From the NCBI GenBank assembly GCA_030653175.1, contig JAURZV010000054.1:62001-126000 (forward strand): 64,000 nucleotides of DNA, in the 5' to 3' direction. Of this stretch, positions 8,653 through 15,971 are shown in pieces. Numbering within the stretch: position 1 is the stretch's first letter; every line of letters starts with the position of its first letter. Below the pieces are notes generated by a model. That model ran no database searches. It worked only from the letters and a program-made list of their open reading frames with translations, and was not told where the DNA came from. Made by a program: the position numbers and the translations under genes. This DNA is from Methylobacter sp. (GTDB lineage Bacteria; Pseudomonadota; Gammaproteobacteria; Methylococcales; Methylomonadaceae).

Positions 8653-9240
8653 ATGAGCCTACAAAATCGCATAATTAACCACTTCACTAACAGCATCCAA
8701 ACTCAGCAGGACACGTTGAACAGCCTCGGCGAACTGATCGAGTTTGCCTCGCAACGGCTGGTCGCAACTCTGCTTAACGATAAGAAAATAATCGCCTGCG
8801 GTAATGGCCGTTCGGCGGCCGTCGCCCAGTGCCTGTCATCGGCAATGCTTAATCAATACGAACGTGACCGGCCTTCGTTACCCGCCATTGCCTTAACCAC
8901 CGACACGACCACTATCACCGCCATTGCCAATGACTATCATTTTGATGATATCTTCGCCAAACAACTCAGGGCATTAGGGCAAAGCGGCGATATATTAGTC
9001 GCTTACACCGATGGCAACAATTCAACCAATATAGCCAAAGCCATTACCACGGCTCATGATAAAGACATCACTGTCATCGCCCTGACCGGTAATAATGGCG
9101 GCATGATTGCACCGCTGCTCAATGAGATCGATATAGAAATTCGCGTACCGTCAAACGCCAGCGTACACATTCAGGAAGTACACACATTAATTACTCATTG
9201 CCTGTGTGATTTAATCGACCATCAATTATTTGGCGGCTGA
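8653..9240 (+). CDS. diaA: DiaA, SIS-domain DnaA initiator-associating protein
   Basis: SIS-domain protein of 195 residues. In E. coli, DiaA is a tetramer that binds DnaA and promotes ordered initiation at oriC; the fold is shared with GmhA sedoheptulose-7-phosphate isomerase. Features are IACGNGRSAAVAQCLSSAM, ERPSLPAIALTTDTTTITAIANDYHFDDIF, SGDILVAYTDGNNSTNI and the C-terminal HIQEVHTLITHCLCDLID. Start ATG 8653 matches the E. coli length (196). Position after yraN and before dolP supports DiaA over GmhA. Confidence 0.9.
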   Translation: MSLQNRIINHFTNSIQTQQDTLNSLGELIEFASQRLVATLLNDKKIIACGNGRSAAVAQCLSSAMLNQYERDRPSLPAIALTTDTTTITAIANDYHFDDIFAKQLRALGQSGDILVAYTDGNNSTNIAKAITTAHDKDITVIALTGNNGGMIAPLLNEIDIEIRVPSNASVHIQEVHTLITHCLCDLIDHQLFGG

Positions 9241-9243
9241 TTC

Positions 9244-9608
9244 ATGAAAAAACTTTTATTACTGCTGCTGGTGCAGAGCTTTTTTATTACCGGCTGTTCG
9301 ACGGTTACGGCGGGCGGCGCGGAAATAACCGGCTTATCATTATTAAACGACCGGCGCACTCGCAATGCCATTTTGACTGACGAGGCAATTGAAAATCATG
9401 CCAACGCCAAATTGAATGCCTATTATGATTTGCGCGACAAATGCCACTTTAATATCACCGCTTACAACGGTGCAGTGCTGGTCACCGGAGAAACACCCAA
9501 AGACGACTGCATGGATGCAGGAGGTAGAGCAATGCAGGAGCAATTGCCGAAGAATTCCGCGACCGGATTATCGACATTGTTCGCGTCATTCCCAATTTAA
9601 AGCTGGTG
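9244..9608 (+). pseudogene. dolP: dolP (yraP) BON-domain lipoprotein, disrupted by two repeats
   Basis: DolP is an outer-membrane lipoprotein with two BON domains, about 190 residues. Here the signal peptide and lipobox (FFITGC, Cys near 18) and the first half of BON1 (ITAYNGAVLVTGETP) are intact. At 9506-9550 a GGAGGTAGAG repeat is inserted. After it the original BON sequence continues in another frame: from 9546 frame 3 reads AEEFRDRIIDIVRVIPNLKL. The annotated frame instead stops at 9600 after 118 residues. From 9606 a 64-bp tandem repeat begins and the second BON domain is absent. The remnant could still be exported as a short lipoprotein but cannot be a normal DolP. Confidence 0.88.
9506..9550. 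repeat. GGAGGTAGAG-family repeat, copy 3 (breaks dolP)
   Basis: It reads CGACTGCATGGATGCAGGAG then GTAGAGCAATGCAGGAGCAA then TTGCCGAA. The insertion changes the frame of the BON domain, and homologous codons resume out of frame immediately downstream. Confidence 0.82.
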
Positions 9609-9761
9609 CATGGCAGGGATCGCCATGCATGACAAATTTGCCTGGAGCAAATTTGCATTTACCCAAAGGGTGCATGGCAGGGATCGGCATGTATGACAAA
9701 TTTGCCTGGAGCAAATTTGCATTTACCCAAAGGGTGCATGGCAGGGATCGCCATGCATGAA
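9606..9761. repeat. 64-bp tandem repeat, two full units plus a 28-bp partial
   Basis: Units begin at 9606, 9670 and 9734, exactly 64 bp apart. Each unit combines two small palindromes, TGCATGGCAGGGATCGCCAT(GCA) and CAAATTTGCctggaGCAAATTTG, joined by CATTTACCCAAAGGG. The last partial unit ends in ATGCATGA, the start of the next gene. A single copy lies at 24702-24767. Confidence 0.9.
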
Positions 9762-11195
9762 TCCGACGTAAATCAAATCATTAGGTTTTTGAATACATTG
9801 ACTAATATTGCCCCCTTACCTGCCGGTTTCTTAAATCTGTTAGCTGAGATTTTTGTTACCCAAGACATTCTGACTGCGCCTGAAGACTGCTGGACGTACG
9901 GCTATGACAACAGCCGTCGTCATATGCTGCCTCAAGCCGTGGTTTTTCCGACCACGCATGAACAGGTCGTCAGCGTCGTTAATGCCTGTAACAGGTTCAA
10001 CGTTGCACTGACCGCCAGAGGACGAGGTACCGGCACCACCGGCGCGACCGTCCCGCTGAAAGGCGGACTGATTGTGTCGCTGGAACGCATGAACAAACTG
10101 GTCGAATTTTCTCCCGATAATCGCTACATCATTGTGGAACCGGGCATGACTAACCAGCAGGTGCAGGACATCGCCAAAGAAAGAGGCTTTTTCTGGCCGC
10201 CCGACCCGACCAGCGCAGCCTTCTGTAGCGTTGGCGGCAATCTGGCTTATAACTCCGCAGGCCCCAGAGCGGTAAAATACGGCACCCCCAGGGAAAATAC
10301 GCTGGGCTTGCGCGCTGTGACCGGCGCGGGCAAGGAAATCCGCGTTGGCGTTCATACCAGCAAAGGCGTGGTCGGTTATGACCTGACCCGGCTGATACTC
10401 GGCTCGGAAGGCACTCTGGCGATTATTACCCAGGCTACGTTAAAACTGACACCACTGCCGGAAGCGACCAAAACGCTCAGAGCCATATACAATTCCGTTT
10501 TTGATGCCGCCAAAGCCGTTTCCGCGATCATGTCGCAGCCGGTGATTCCCTGTGCGCTGGAGTTTATCGACGGCAATGCCATCAACATGATCCGGCAGTA
10601 TTCGGAAACCGATCTGCCCGAACATGCCGGAGCCATGTTAATGATCGAAGTCGATGGACAATTGGAAGGTTTGGACACGGCGGCCGAAAAAGTGGCTGCC
10701 GCCGCCAAAAACGATGGCCTTTTGGATATTAGACTGGCTCAGACCGAATCGGAAGTTAAAGCCCTCTGGCAAACCCGGAAAGCGCTGTCTCCGGCGTTGC
10801 GTAAAGTGGCTCCGAAAAAAATCAATGAAGATGTGGTAGTGCCGGTTACCGAAATGCCGGCGCTGATAGCCGGGCTGGGTGAGCTTTCAAAGAAATACGA
10901 CCTTGCCATTATTAATTTTGGTCATGCGGGCAACGGCAATATCCATGTTAATTTATTACTCGATCCTGATCAGCCCGAACAAGGCAAAAAAGCCCACGCT
11001 TGTCTGGACGAAATTTTTTCCTTGGTATTGGCGCTAAACGGTACCTTGTCCGGCGAACATGGTGTGGGTCTGGAAAAACGGGATTTTGTCGATCGGGAAC
11101 TGGATGCAAATTCTTTGGAATTGATGCGCGACATTAAGCGCCAATTCGACCCGAACGGCATACTCAATCCCGATAAAATGTTTCCGCTGGTTTAA
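9753..11195 (+). CDS. FAD-linked oxidase, GlcD / D-lactate dehydrogenase type
   Basis: Flavoprotein of 480 residues with an N-terminal FAD_binding_4 (PCMH) domain (TARGRGTGTTGATVPLKGG, PPDPTSAAFCSVGGNLAYNSAG, ILGSEGTLAIIT) and a C-terminal FAD-oxidase_C domain ending GEHGVGLEKRDF...FDPNGILNPDKMF. The family oxidises 2-hydroxyacids such as glycolate or D-lactate; the substrate cannot be read here and no GlcE/GlcF partner is adjacent. The start ATG 9753 lies in the last partial unit of the 64-bp repeat, and the repeat's CAGGGAT supplies a Shine-Dalgarno 7-8 nt upstream. In-frame ATGs at 9738 and 9693 are also repeat-encoded. Confidence 0.9.
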   Translation: MHESDVNQIIRFLNTLTNIAPLPAGFLNLLAEIFVTQDILTAPEDCWTYGYDNSRRHMLPQAVVFPTTHEQVVSVVNACNRFNVALTARGRGTGTTGATVPLKGGLIVSLERMNKLVEFSPDNRYIIVEPGMTNQQVQDIAKERGFFWPPDPTSAAFCSVGGNLAYNSAGPRAVKYGTPRENTLGLRAVTGAGKEIRVGVHTSKGVVGYDLTRLILGSEGTLAIITQATLKLTPLPEATKTLRAIYNSVFDAAKAVSAIMSQPVIPCALEFIDGNAINMIRQYSETDLPEHAGAMLMIEVDGQLEGLDTAAEKVAAAAKNDGLLDIRLAQTESEVKALWQTRKALSPALRKVAPKKINEDVVVPVTEMPALIAGLGELSKKYDLAIINFGHAGNGNIHVNLLLDPDQPEQGKKAHACLDEIFSLVLALNGTLSGEHGVGLEKRDFVDRELDANSLELMRDIKRQFDPNGILNPDKMFPLV

Positions 11196-11307
11196 ATAGA
11201 ACACGGATGACACGGATTTTGGCGGATAAACACTGATTAAAAAGCACATAACAAAGGCTTGTAAAAATCCGCGTAAATCTGTCCAATCTGCGTCATCCGT
11301 GTTCTAT
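11196..11307. repeat. long inverted repeat, ACACGGATGACACGG family, copy 1
   Basis: The left arm ATAGAACACGGATGACACGG(ATT) at 11196-11218 pairs with the right arm ending CGTCATCCGTGTTCTAT at 11291-11307, and inner parts also pair. It fills the space between convergent genes, where it may act as a bidirectional terminator-like hairpin. A second copy is at 15375-15487. Confidence 0.85.
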
Positions 11308-11311
11308 TCCC

Positions 11312-11797
11312 CTAACTACTGAATAACCCGCTGCTGCCGTCCATGTTGCCGGTCTGGCTGTACAGCAATGCCTGACCTTGATTAAGCGTTGCCGCTGCAA
11401 CCACTTTGCAGATGGCGATTTTATGATCACCAGCATCGGTATAATGACCGACCTGACAATCAAAATAAGCCAAACTTTCAGATAAAACAGGCGCGCCGGT
11501 TTTGGTTTGCTGCCATTGAAATCCTGTCATCTTGTCTGGAGCGGATCGGCCAAAATGCTCCGCAATTGCATATTGCCCCTGCCCCAGCACATTAACCGTA
11601 CAAACACCGCTTTCCTTCATCAATTGATAAGAATAATGCTCGGGATTAATACTGATCGCCAGCAACAAAGGATCGAAAGACACCTGCATCACCCAGGCCG
11701 CAGTAAAGGCATTTTGACGCTCGCCGACACCGACACCGATCACATAAACGCCGTGACTGATCTGTTTAACCAATGTTTCAGCATTTTCAATCATCAA
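11312..11797 (-). CDS. flavin reductase-like domain protein
   Basis: FMN-binding split-barrel protein of 161 residues in the flavin reductase-like family (HpaC/DIM6-NTAB type). Features are ISHGVYVIGVG, NAFTAAWVMQVSFDPLLLAISI, SGVCTVNVLG and the family's conserved FDCQVGHYTDAGDHKIAICKV. The likely role is NAD(P)H-dependent flavin reduction or flavin binding for a partner oxygenase; none is adjacent. Its start overlaps the nadC stop by 4 bases (ATGA), so it is translated with nadC. Confidence 0.85.
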   Translation of the reverse strand: MMIENAETLVKQISHGVYVIGVGVGERQNAFTAAWVMQVSFDPLLLAISINPEHYSYQLMKESGVCTVNVLGQGQYAIAEHFGRSAPDKMTGFQWQQTKTGAPVLSESLAYFDCQVGHYTDAGDHKIAICKVVAAATLNQGQALLYSQTGNMDGSSGLFSS

Positions 11798-12624
11798 TGC
11801 ACCAGTTTAATGCGCATGGACAAATCAACCGCCCTGACATGCTTGGTTAATGCGCCGATGGAAATATAATCGACGCCCGTCTCGGCAACTACCCTGATAT
11901 TGTCCAGATCGATATTGCCGGACGCCTCAAGCTCTATGGCTCCGGAATTTAATTTTACCGCCGCGACCATATCTTCAACGCTGAAATTGTCGAGCATGAT
12001 CCGGTCAGGCTTTGCCGCGACAGCCTCCAGAAATTCCTGCATGGATTCGACCTCCACTTCTACGGGAACCGAAGTCAATTTCCGCGCCGCCCGGATTGCC
12101 TGGGCTATCGAACCCGCCGTCATGATGTGGTTTTCCTTAATCAAAACCCCGTCATATAAGCCGATCCGATGGTTATAACAGCCGCCACAGGCTACCGCAT
12201 ATTTTTGCGCATTCCTCAGGCCCGGAATGGTTTTGCGGGTATCCAGTACTTTGCAGCCTGTGCCGGAAACCGCATCCGCATATTGCCTGGCAACCGTAGC
12301 TGTCGCAGACAAGGTTTGCAACAAATTCAGCGCGGTGCGTTCGCCGGTCAGTAAACCTCTCGCCAATCCGCTGAGCTTGCATAAAAGCGTATTTTTACCG
12401 ACCGATTCGCCTTCAGCTGCCAGCCAATTGATATTAACGCTCGCATCCAGATACTTAAATACCGCATCAAACCAAGCTTGACCGCAAAGCACCATGTCTT
12501 CCCGCGTAACAACTTCAGCCTCAGCTGTCATAGATTCAGGAATGATGGCTGCGGTTATATCGCCGGAACCGATGTCTTCTTCAAGGAAGGATTTTATTTC
12601 TACCATTTTCAATTGTTCTGTCAT
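11794..12624 (-). CDS. nadC: NadC, nicotinate-nucleotide pyrophosphorylase (carboxylating)
   Basis: Quinolinate phosphoribosyltransferase: quinolinate + PRPP gives nicotinate mononucleotide, de novo NAD synthesis in the cytosol. The 276 residues include EEDIGSGDITAAIIP, GERTALNLLQTLSATAT, DTRKTIPGLR (substrate site), YAVACGGCYNHRIGLYDGVLIKENH, VEVESMQE, IMLDNFS and the C-terminal ETGVDYISIGALTKHVRAVDLSMR. It overlaps the DUF1631 gene upstream and the flavin reductase gene downstream by ATGA, forming a three-gene operon. Confidence 0.97.
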   Translation of the reverse strand: MTEQLKMVEIKSFLEEDIGSGDITAAIIPESMTAEAEVVTREDMVLCGQAWFDAVFKYLDASVNINWLAAEGESVGKNTLLCKLSGLARGLLTGERTALNLLQTLSATATVARQYADAVSGTGCKVLDTRKTIPGLRNAQKYAVACGGCYNHRIGLYDGVLIKENHIMTAGSIAQAIRAARKLTSVPVEVEVESMQEFLEAVAAKPDRIMLDNFSVEDMVAAVKLNSGAIELEASGNIDLDNIRVVAETGVDYISIGALTKHVRAVDLSMRIKLVH

Positions 12625-14732
12625 AAGCTCGTTAATTCTGAAAGCACTCGTTCGGTAATCGTTTTTTCATCAATCTTAATAATGGTCGCCTGCCCTAGTC
12701 GCAACCTTTCCGCCAACTCGGCCGCCTGAATTTCAAATATTTTTACTCCATTTTTCCCGACAAACAGCATAGCTTCTGTCCCGGCATCCTTCCAAAGCAG
12801 CTTGCCCCACTGCTTTCCCAATTCCGAACTGAATGCAACCCAGCTTCCTTCGGCAAGATTTGCGACCTGCTCCGTGCTGTCATCCGCTATCGCCTCGACT
12901 TTTATTTTTTCGTCCTTATCAGGCACTGCACTAACAATATCGCCTACCGTCTTTTTTGCTTCCTTTTTATCCATCAAAATAATATGCCATACGGCAAGAT
13001 CTTTAAAAAAACGCGACTGTGCAGATTTATCGTATGAAATTTGCTTCAGGCCGTTCCTTAATTCCGCAATCAGCCCAGGCAACAATTTTAATATCTGCTT
13101 TCTTTCATTGTCACCTGCCGGAGGCATGACGCTTACAATCAACTCATCCATGGCTTGCACTGATTTCCCCCACTGATCCGGCTGTTCATCTTTGCCTGTA
13201 TAAGCGGCCAGCAAGACATCCGACCAAACATCACGTAGAAACTCGACTATCGCTGTCGGCAGCGTTTTGCCCATCGTGCTGTTTTCAATAGTTGTAAGGA
13301 CTATTTTTCTGCTCGACTCCAATGCTTGTTTATTTACCATGAACTGTCTGGCTTTATTTTCGATATTCTGATTGTGCTGTTTTTGCTTGTTCAAATAGTT
13401 CGAAAATTCACCCGCCTCTGCCATCCAGCCGGAAAGTTCAAATCCACTATCTTTGGTCATTTTTTTAACTGCGCTTGCAATACGCTCCTGAATTAACCGG
13501 TCGTCATGCTCATCCTCATTTAAAAATAGTCCGGCTGCAAACAAGTCATCGAGTAACTGCCTGACAGGATTACCTTCGCTTGTAAAAATACTGTATTGTC
13601 CCAAAGAGGCCGCTGCCAGCGGAATTTCCAACCGTAAAATAGCTGTTTTTACAGAATCTTCGAGCAATTCATCCCGCTCTATTTCGCTAAAAATTAAAGC
13701 CGCCAAATCCAATACATCTTCATCATGTTTGACCAAAATTTTGGCATCACCACTAAAACTCAGCTCCTTCAGTTTTTTAAGCACTCGCCATTTTAACGGC
13801 TGCTTTTTTTCTCCCGGATCTGAGTCATCGTTAACCAGCTGAAGAACTTGCAATGCATTTTTTATTTCAAAATGTTCGTAAATTGCGTTCCCGGTAACTG
13901 AAATTAAATCGTAAGCGGAAGGGAAATGAGCCAGCCGCCACAGCTCCAGCTTTTTCTGCAACAACCCAAACGCTACACTTAGCTGTTCAGCGCTTGTATA
14001 AGTTAGCTCAACCGTTTCCTTGATATCTTCCACTACGTACAACGGCGTCGGGCAGGCGGTTTCACACCGCTTGATTAGTTCGCGATAAATAAATCCCAAC
14101 TGACTAAAGACACTAGCTTCAAACGTTTTATACAGCGCAATCCGACCATCTGTATTTAGTTTCAGCGGCTTAACGACCTCAATCAAGGCACGAACCAATT
14201 TTTCCGGGAATATCGGATTTTGACTATCCGCAATAGCTTGTTTGCCCTGCTGGATTGTAAGGTACTTGTTCAGGCCGGCCAGTTCTTCATAAAATAATTG
14301 CTCACACTGACGAATAATCGCTGTAATCGCATAATTTTCTTTTACCGCCTCATCACTGACTAGCGAGACTTTAGAAAAATCTAATTGTTCTCTCTGATTA
14401 TTTGCAGTTTTCTGATAACTGTCGTCGAAAATTTCATTAACTTTGAACAAATAATTTTGCCCAATATCTTTCCGAACTGAACGAAGATATTCCAGCAATT
14501 TTATATATTGATCCTTACTCGTTTTTTCTCGATTTTTGCCTAACTGCAAACCAAATTCAAGATCGATGCGCATACAACAATCATCAACCGCCTGCTCAAA
14601 ATACTGAAAGAAAATCGGCTTAATTTTGCCTAATATCTCAGTCCTATTCACTTTATTCAAACCCGAATTTATTTGCTGCCGGTTGTCCATTGCGAAATAT
14701 CTGCCGTCATTTAAAAATAAATTAGTCATCAC
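12621..14732 (-). CDS. DUF1631 family protein
   Basis: Large cytoplasmic, mostly helical protein (703 aa) of the DUF1631 family, function unknown. Family features are the N-terminal IKPIFFQYFEQAVDDCCMRI region and the C-terminal domain from about residue 620, GSWVAFSSELGKQWGKLLW...AMLFVGKNGVKIFEI, which resembles the beta-rich ending typical of the family. No signal peptide or membrane segment. In pseudomonads a DUF1631 gene also sits between nadC and ampD, as here, so the neighbourhood is conserved. The 4-base overlap with nadC indicates coupled translation. Confidence 0.85.
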   Translation of the reverse strand: MMTNLFLNDGRYFAMDNRQQINSGLNKVNRTEILGKIKPIFFQYFEQAVDDCCMRIDLEFGLQLGKNREKTSKDQYIKLLEYLRSVRKDIGQNYLFKVNEIFDDSYQKTANNQREQLDFSKVSLVSDEAVKENYAITAIIRQCEQLFYEELAGLNKYLTIQQGKQAIADSQNPIFPEKLVRALIEVVKPLKLNTDGRIALYKTFEASVFSQLGFIYRELIKRCETACPTPLYVVEDIKETVELTYTSAEQLSVAFGLLQKKLELWRLAHFPSAYDLISVTGNAIYEHFEIKNALQVLQLVNDDSDPGEKKQPLKWRVLKKLKELSFSGDAKILVKHDEDVLDLAALIFSEIERDELLEDSVKTAILRLEIPLAAASLGQYSIFTSEGNPVRQLLDDLFAAGLFLNEDEHDDRLIQERIASAVKKMTKDSGFELSGWMAEAGEFSNYLNKQKQHNQNIENKARQFMVNKQALESSRKIVLTTIENSTMGKTLPTAIVEFLRDVWSDVLLAAYTGKDEQPDQWGKSVQAMDELIVSVMPPAGDNERKQILKLLPGLIAELRNGLKQISYDKSAQSRFFKDLAVWHIILMDKKEAKKTVGDIVSAVPDKDEKIKVEAIADDSTEQVANLAEGSWVAFSSELGKQWGKLLWKDAGTEAMLFVGKNGVKIFEIQAAELAERLRLGQATIIKIDEKTITERVLSELTSL

Positions 14733-14821
14733 CTAGTACCCCAGTAGTGTTTTGACTAATAATATGCGTATTTACCCTGAATACTGTGCTTTATTTCCGT
14801 TTTTTACTTCTTAACTAACCC

Positions 14822-15364
14822 ATGAAAATAAACCAGCACTGGTTAACCGGCATTACCCGAACTCCTTCACCCAACTTTGATGAAAGGCCTGACCCTGCGG
14901 ATATTTCATTACTGGTTATTCACTGCATCAGTCTTCCGCCCGGCGAATTTGATAATCATTATATAGACCGGCTGTTTTGCAATCAGCTTGATCCTGCTGA
15001 ACACCCCTATTTTAAAGAGATTTATCAACTTACCGTATCGGCACATTTACTGATTAAGCGCGATGGGATGTCTGTTCAATATGTACCGTTTGACAAACGC
15101 GCGTGGCACGCAGGGAAGTCGGTATATGAAGGGCGGGAACAGTGTAATGATTTTTCTATTGGTATAGAACTTGAAGGCACCGAATTGGTCGATTATACCG
15201 ACCGGCAATATGTGCAACTCGCTACGGTAATTCGCACTTTGCTTGGAACTTACCCTAAGCTATCGACGCAACGCATTATCGGGCATAGCGATATTGCGCC
15301 TGGACGAAAAACCGATCCGGGCGCATCGTTTGACTGGCAAAGGCTTTTAGGGCTATTGAAGTAA
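14822..15364 (+). CDS. ampD: AmpD, 1,6-anhydro-N-acetylmuramyl-L-alanine amidase
   Basis: Cytoplasmic zinc amidase of 180 residues that removes stem peptides from anhydromuropeptides during wall recycling. Zinc ligands are visible in SLLVIHCISLPP (His about 37) and RIIGHSDIAPGRKTDPG (His and Asp about 156 and 166), with the GIELEG motif between. No signal peptide, as expected for AmpD rather than AmiD. Divergent from the DUF1631-nadC operon with 89 bases between starts, which must hold both promoters. Confidence 0.96.
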   Translation: MKINQHWLTGITRTPSPNFDERPDPADISLLVIHCISLPPGEFDNHYIDRLFCNQLDPAEHPYFKEIYQLTVSAHLLIKRDGMSVQYVPFDKRAWHAGKSVYEGREQCNDFSIGIELEGTELVDYTDRQYVQLATVIRTLLGTYPKLSTQRIIGHSDIAPGRKTDPGASFDWQRLLGLLK

Positions 15365-15374
15365 CCGGAAAAAT

Positions 15375-15487
15375 GGAACGCAGATGACACGGATTAGGCG
15401 GATCCACGCTGATAAACACATGAGTAAGAACTTCGTTATCCCTTAAAATCCGTGTAAATCTGTCAAATCCGCGTCATCCGCGTTCTA
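15375..15487. repeat. long inverted repeat, ACACGGATGACACGG family, copy 2
   Basis: The left arm GGAACGCAGATGACACGGATT (15375-15395) pairs with the right arm AATCCGCGTCATCCGCGTTC. The right half (CCGTGTAAATCTGTCAAATC) matches 11267-11288 closely. It lies between the convergent ampD and lspA genes, the same context as copy 1. Confidence 0.85.
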
Positions 15488-15964
15488 TTATAAATCCGAC
15501 TCTTTCGAGTGCCCTAAACCGAATGATTCCACCAGCATTAAAATCACCCCCAAGGTAATAGCGGAGTCTGCGATATTAAAAGCGGGCCAGTGCCAGGTCT
15601 CGTAATAAACATCAAGAAAGTCGATCACATAGCCGTAAGCCAGCCGATCGATCAAATTGCCGACGGCACCGCCCAGAACTAAAGCCAAAGCCACCGCCAG
15701 CAAGGTCTCATGTTTTTTCAACCGGGCCAGCCAAACCGCTATCACTACACTGATCACCAACGCCAATCCGGCAAAAAACCAGCGCTGCCAACCGCCGGCT
15801 TCACTTAGAAAACTGAATGCCGCACCGGTATTATGCACATAGGTCAACTTAAAAAAAGGCATGATCTGAATGGATTCATAAAGTTGCATGGAGGCCGCTA
15901 TAGCTAGCTTGCTTCCTTGATCCAAAACCACCGCCAGCAACGACAGCCATAGCCATTTCAACAT
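15488..15964 (-). CDS. lspA: LspA, lipoprotein signal peptidase (signal peptidase II)
   Basis: Inner-membrane aspartic peptidase that cleaves diacylglyceryl-prolipoproteins before the lipidated cysteine. It has 158 residues and four membrane segments; both catalytic aspartates are seen in GNLIDRLAYGYVIDF and FNIADSAITLG, with the conserved NTGAAFSFL. Start ATG 15964 is chosen by homology; ATG 15979, overlapping the ileS stop, is an alternative. It directly follows ileS, the usual gammaproteobacterial order ribF-ileS-lspA. Clients in this window include LpoA, BamD and the Lpp-like protein. Confidence 0.95.
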   Translation of the reverse strand: MLKWLWLSLLAVVLDQGSKLAIAASMQLYESIQIMPFFKLTYVHNTGAAFSFLSEAGGWQRWFFAGLALVISVVIAVWLARLKKHETLLAVALALVLGGAVGNLIDRLAYGYVIDFLDVYYETWHWPAFNIADSAITLGVILMLVESFGLGHSKESDL

Positions 15965-15971
15965 AATAAAA

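Noticed and set aside
9606-9761. The 64-bp array as a CRISPR array or attachment site.
   Set aside because: The units are contiguous direct repeats without unique spacers, and no integrase gene is nearby.
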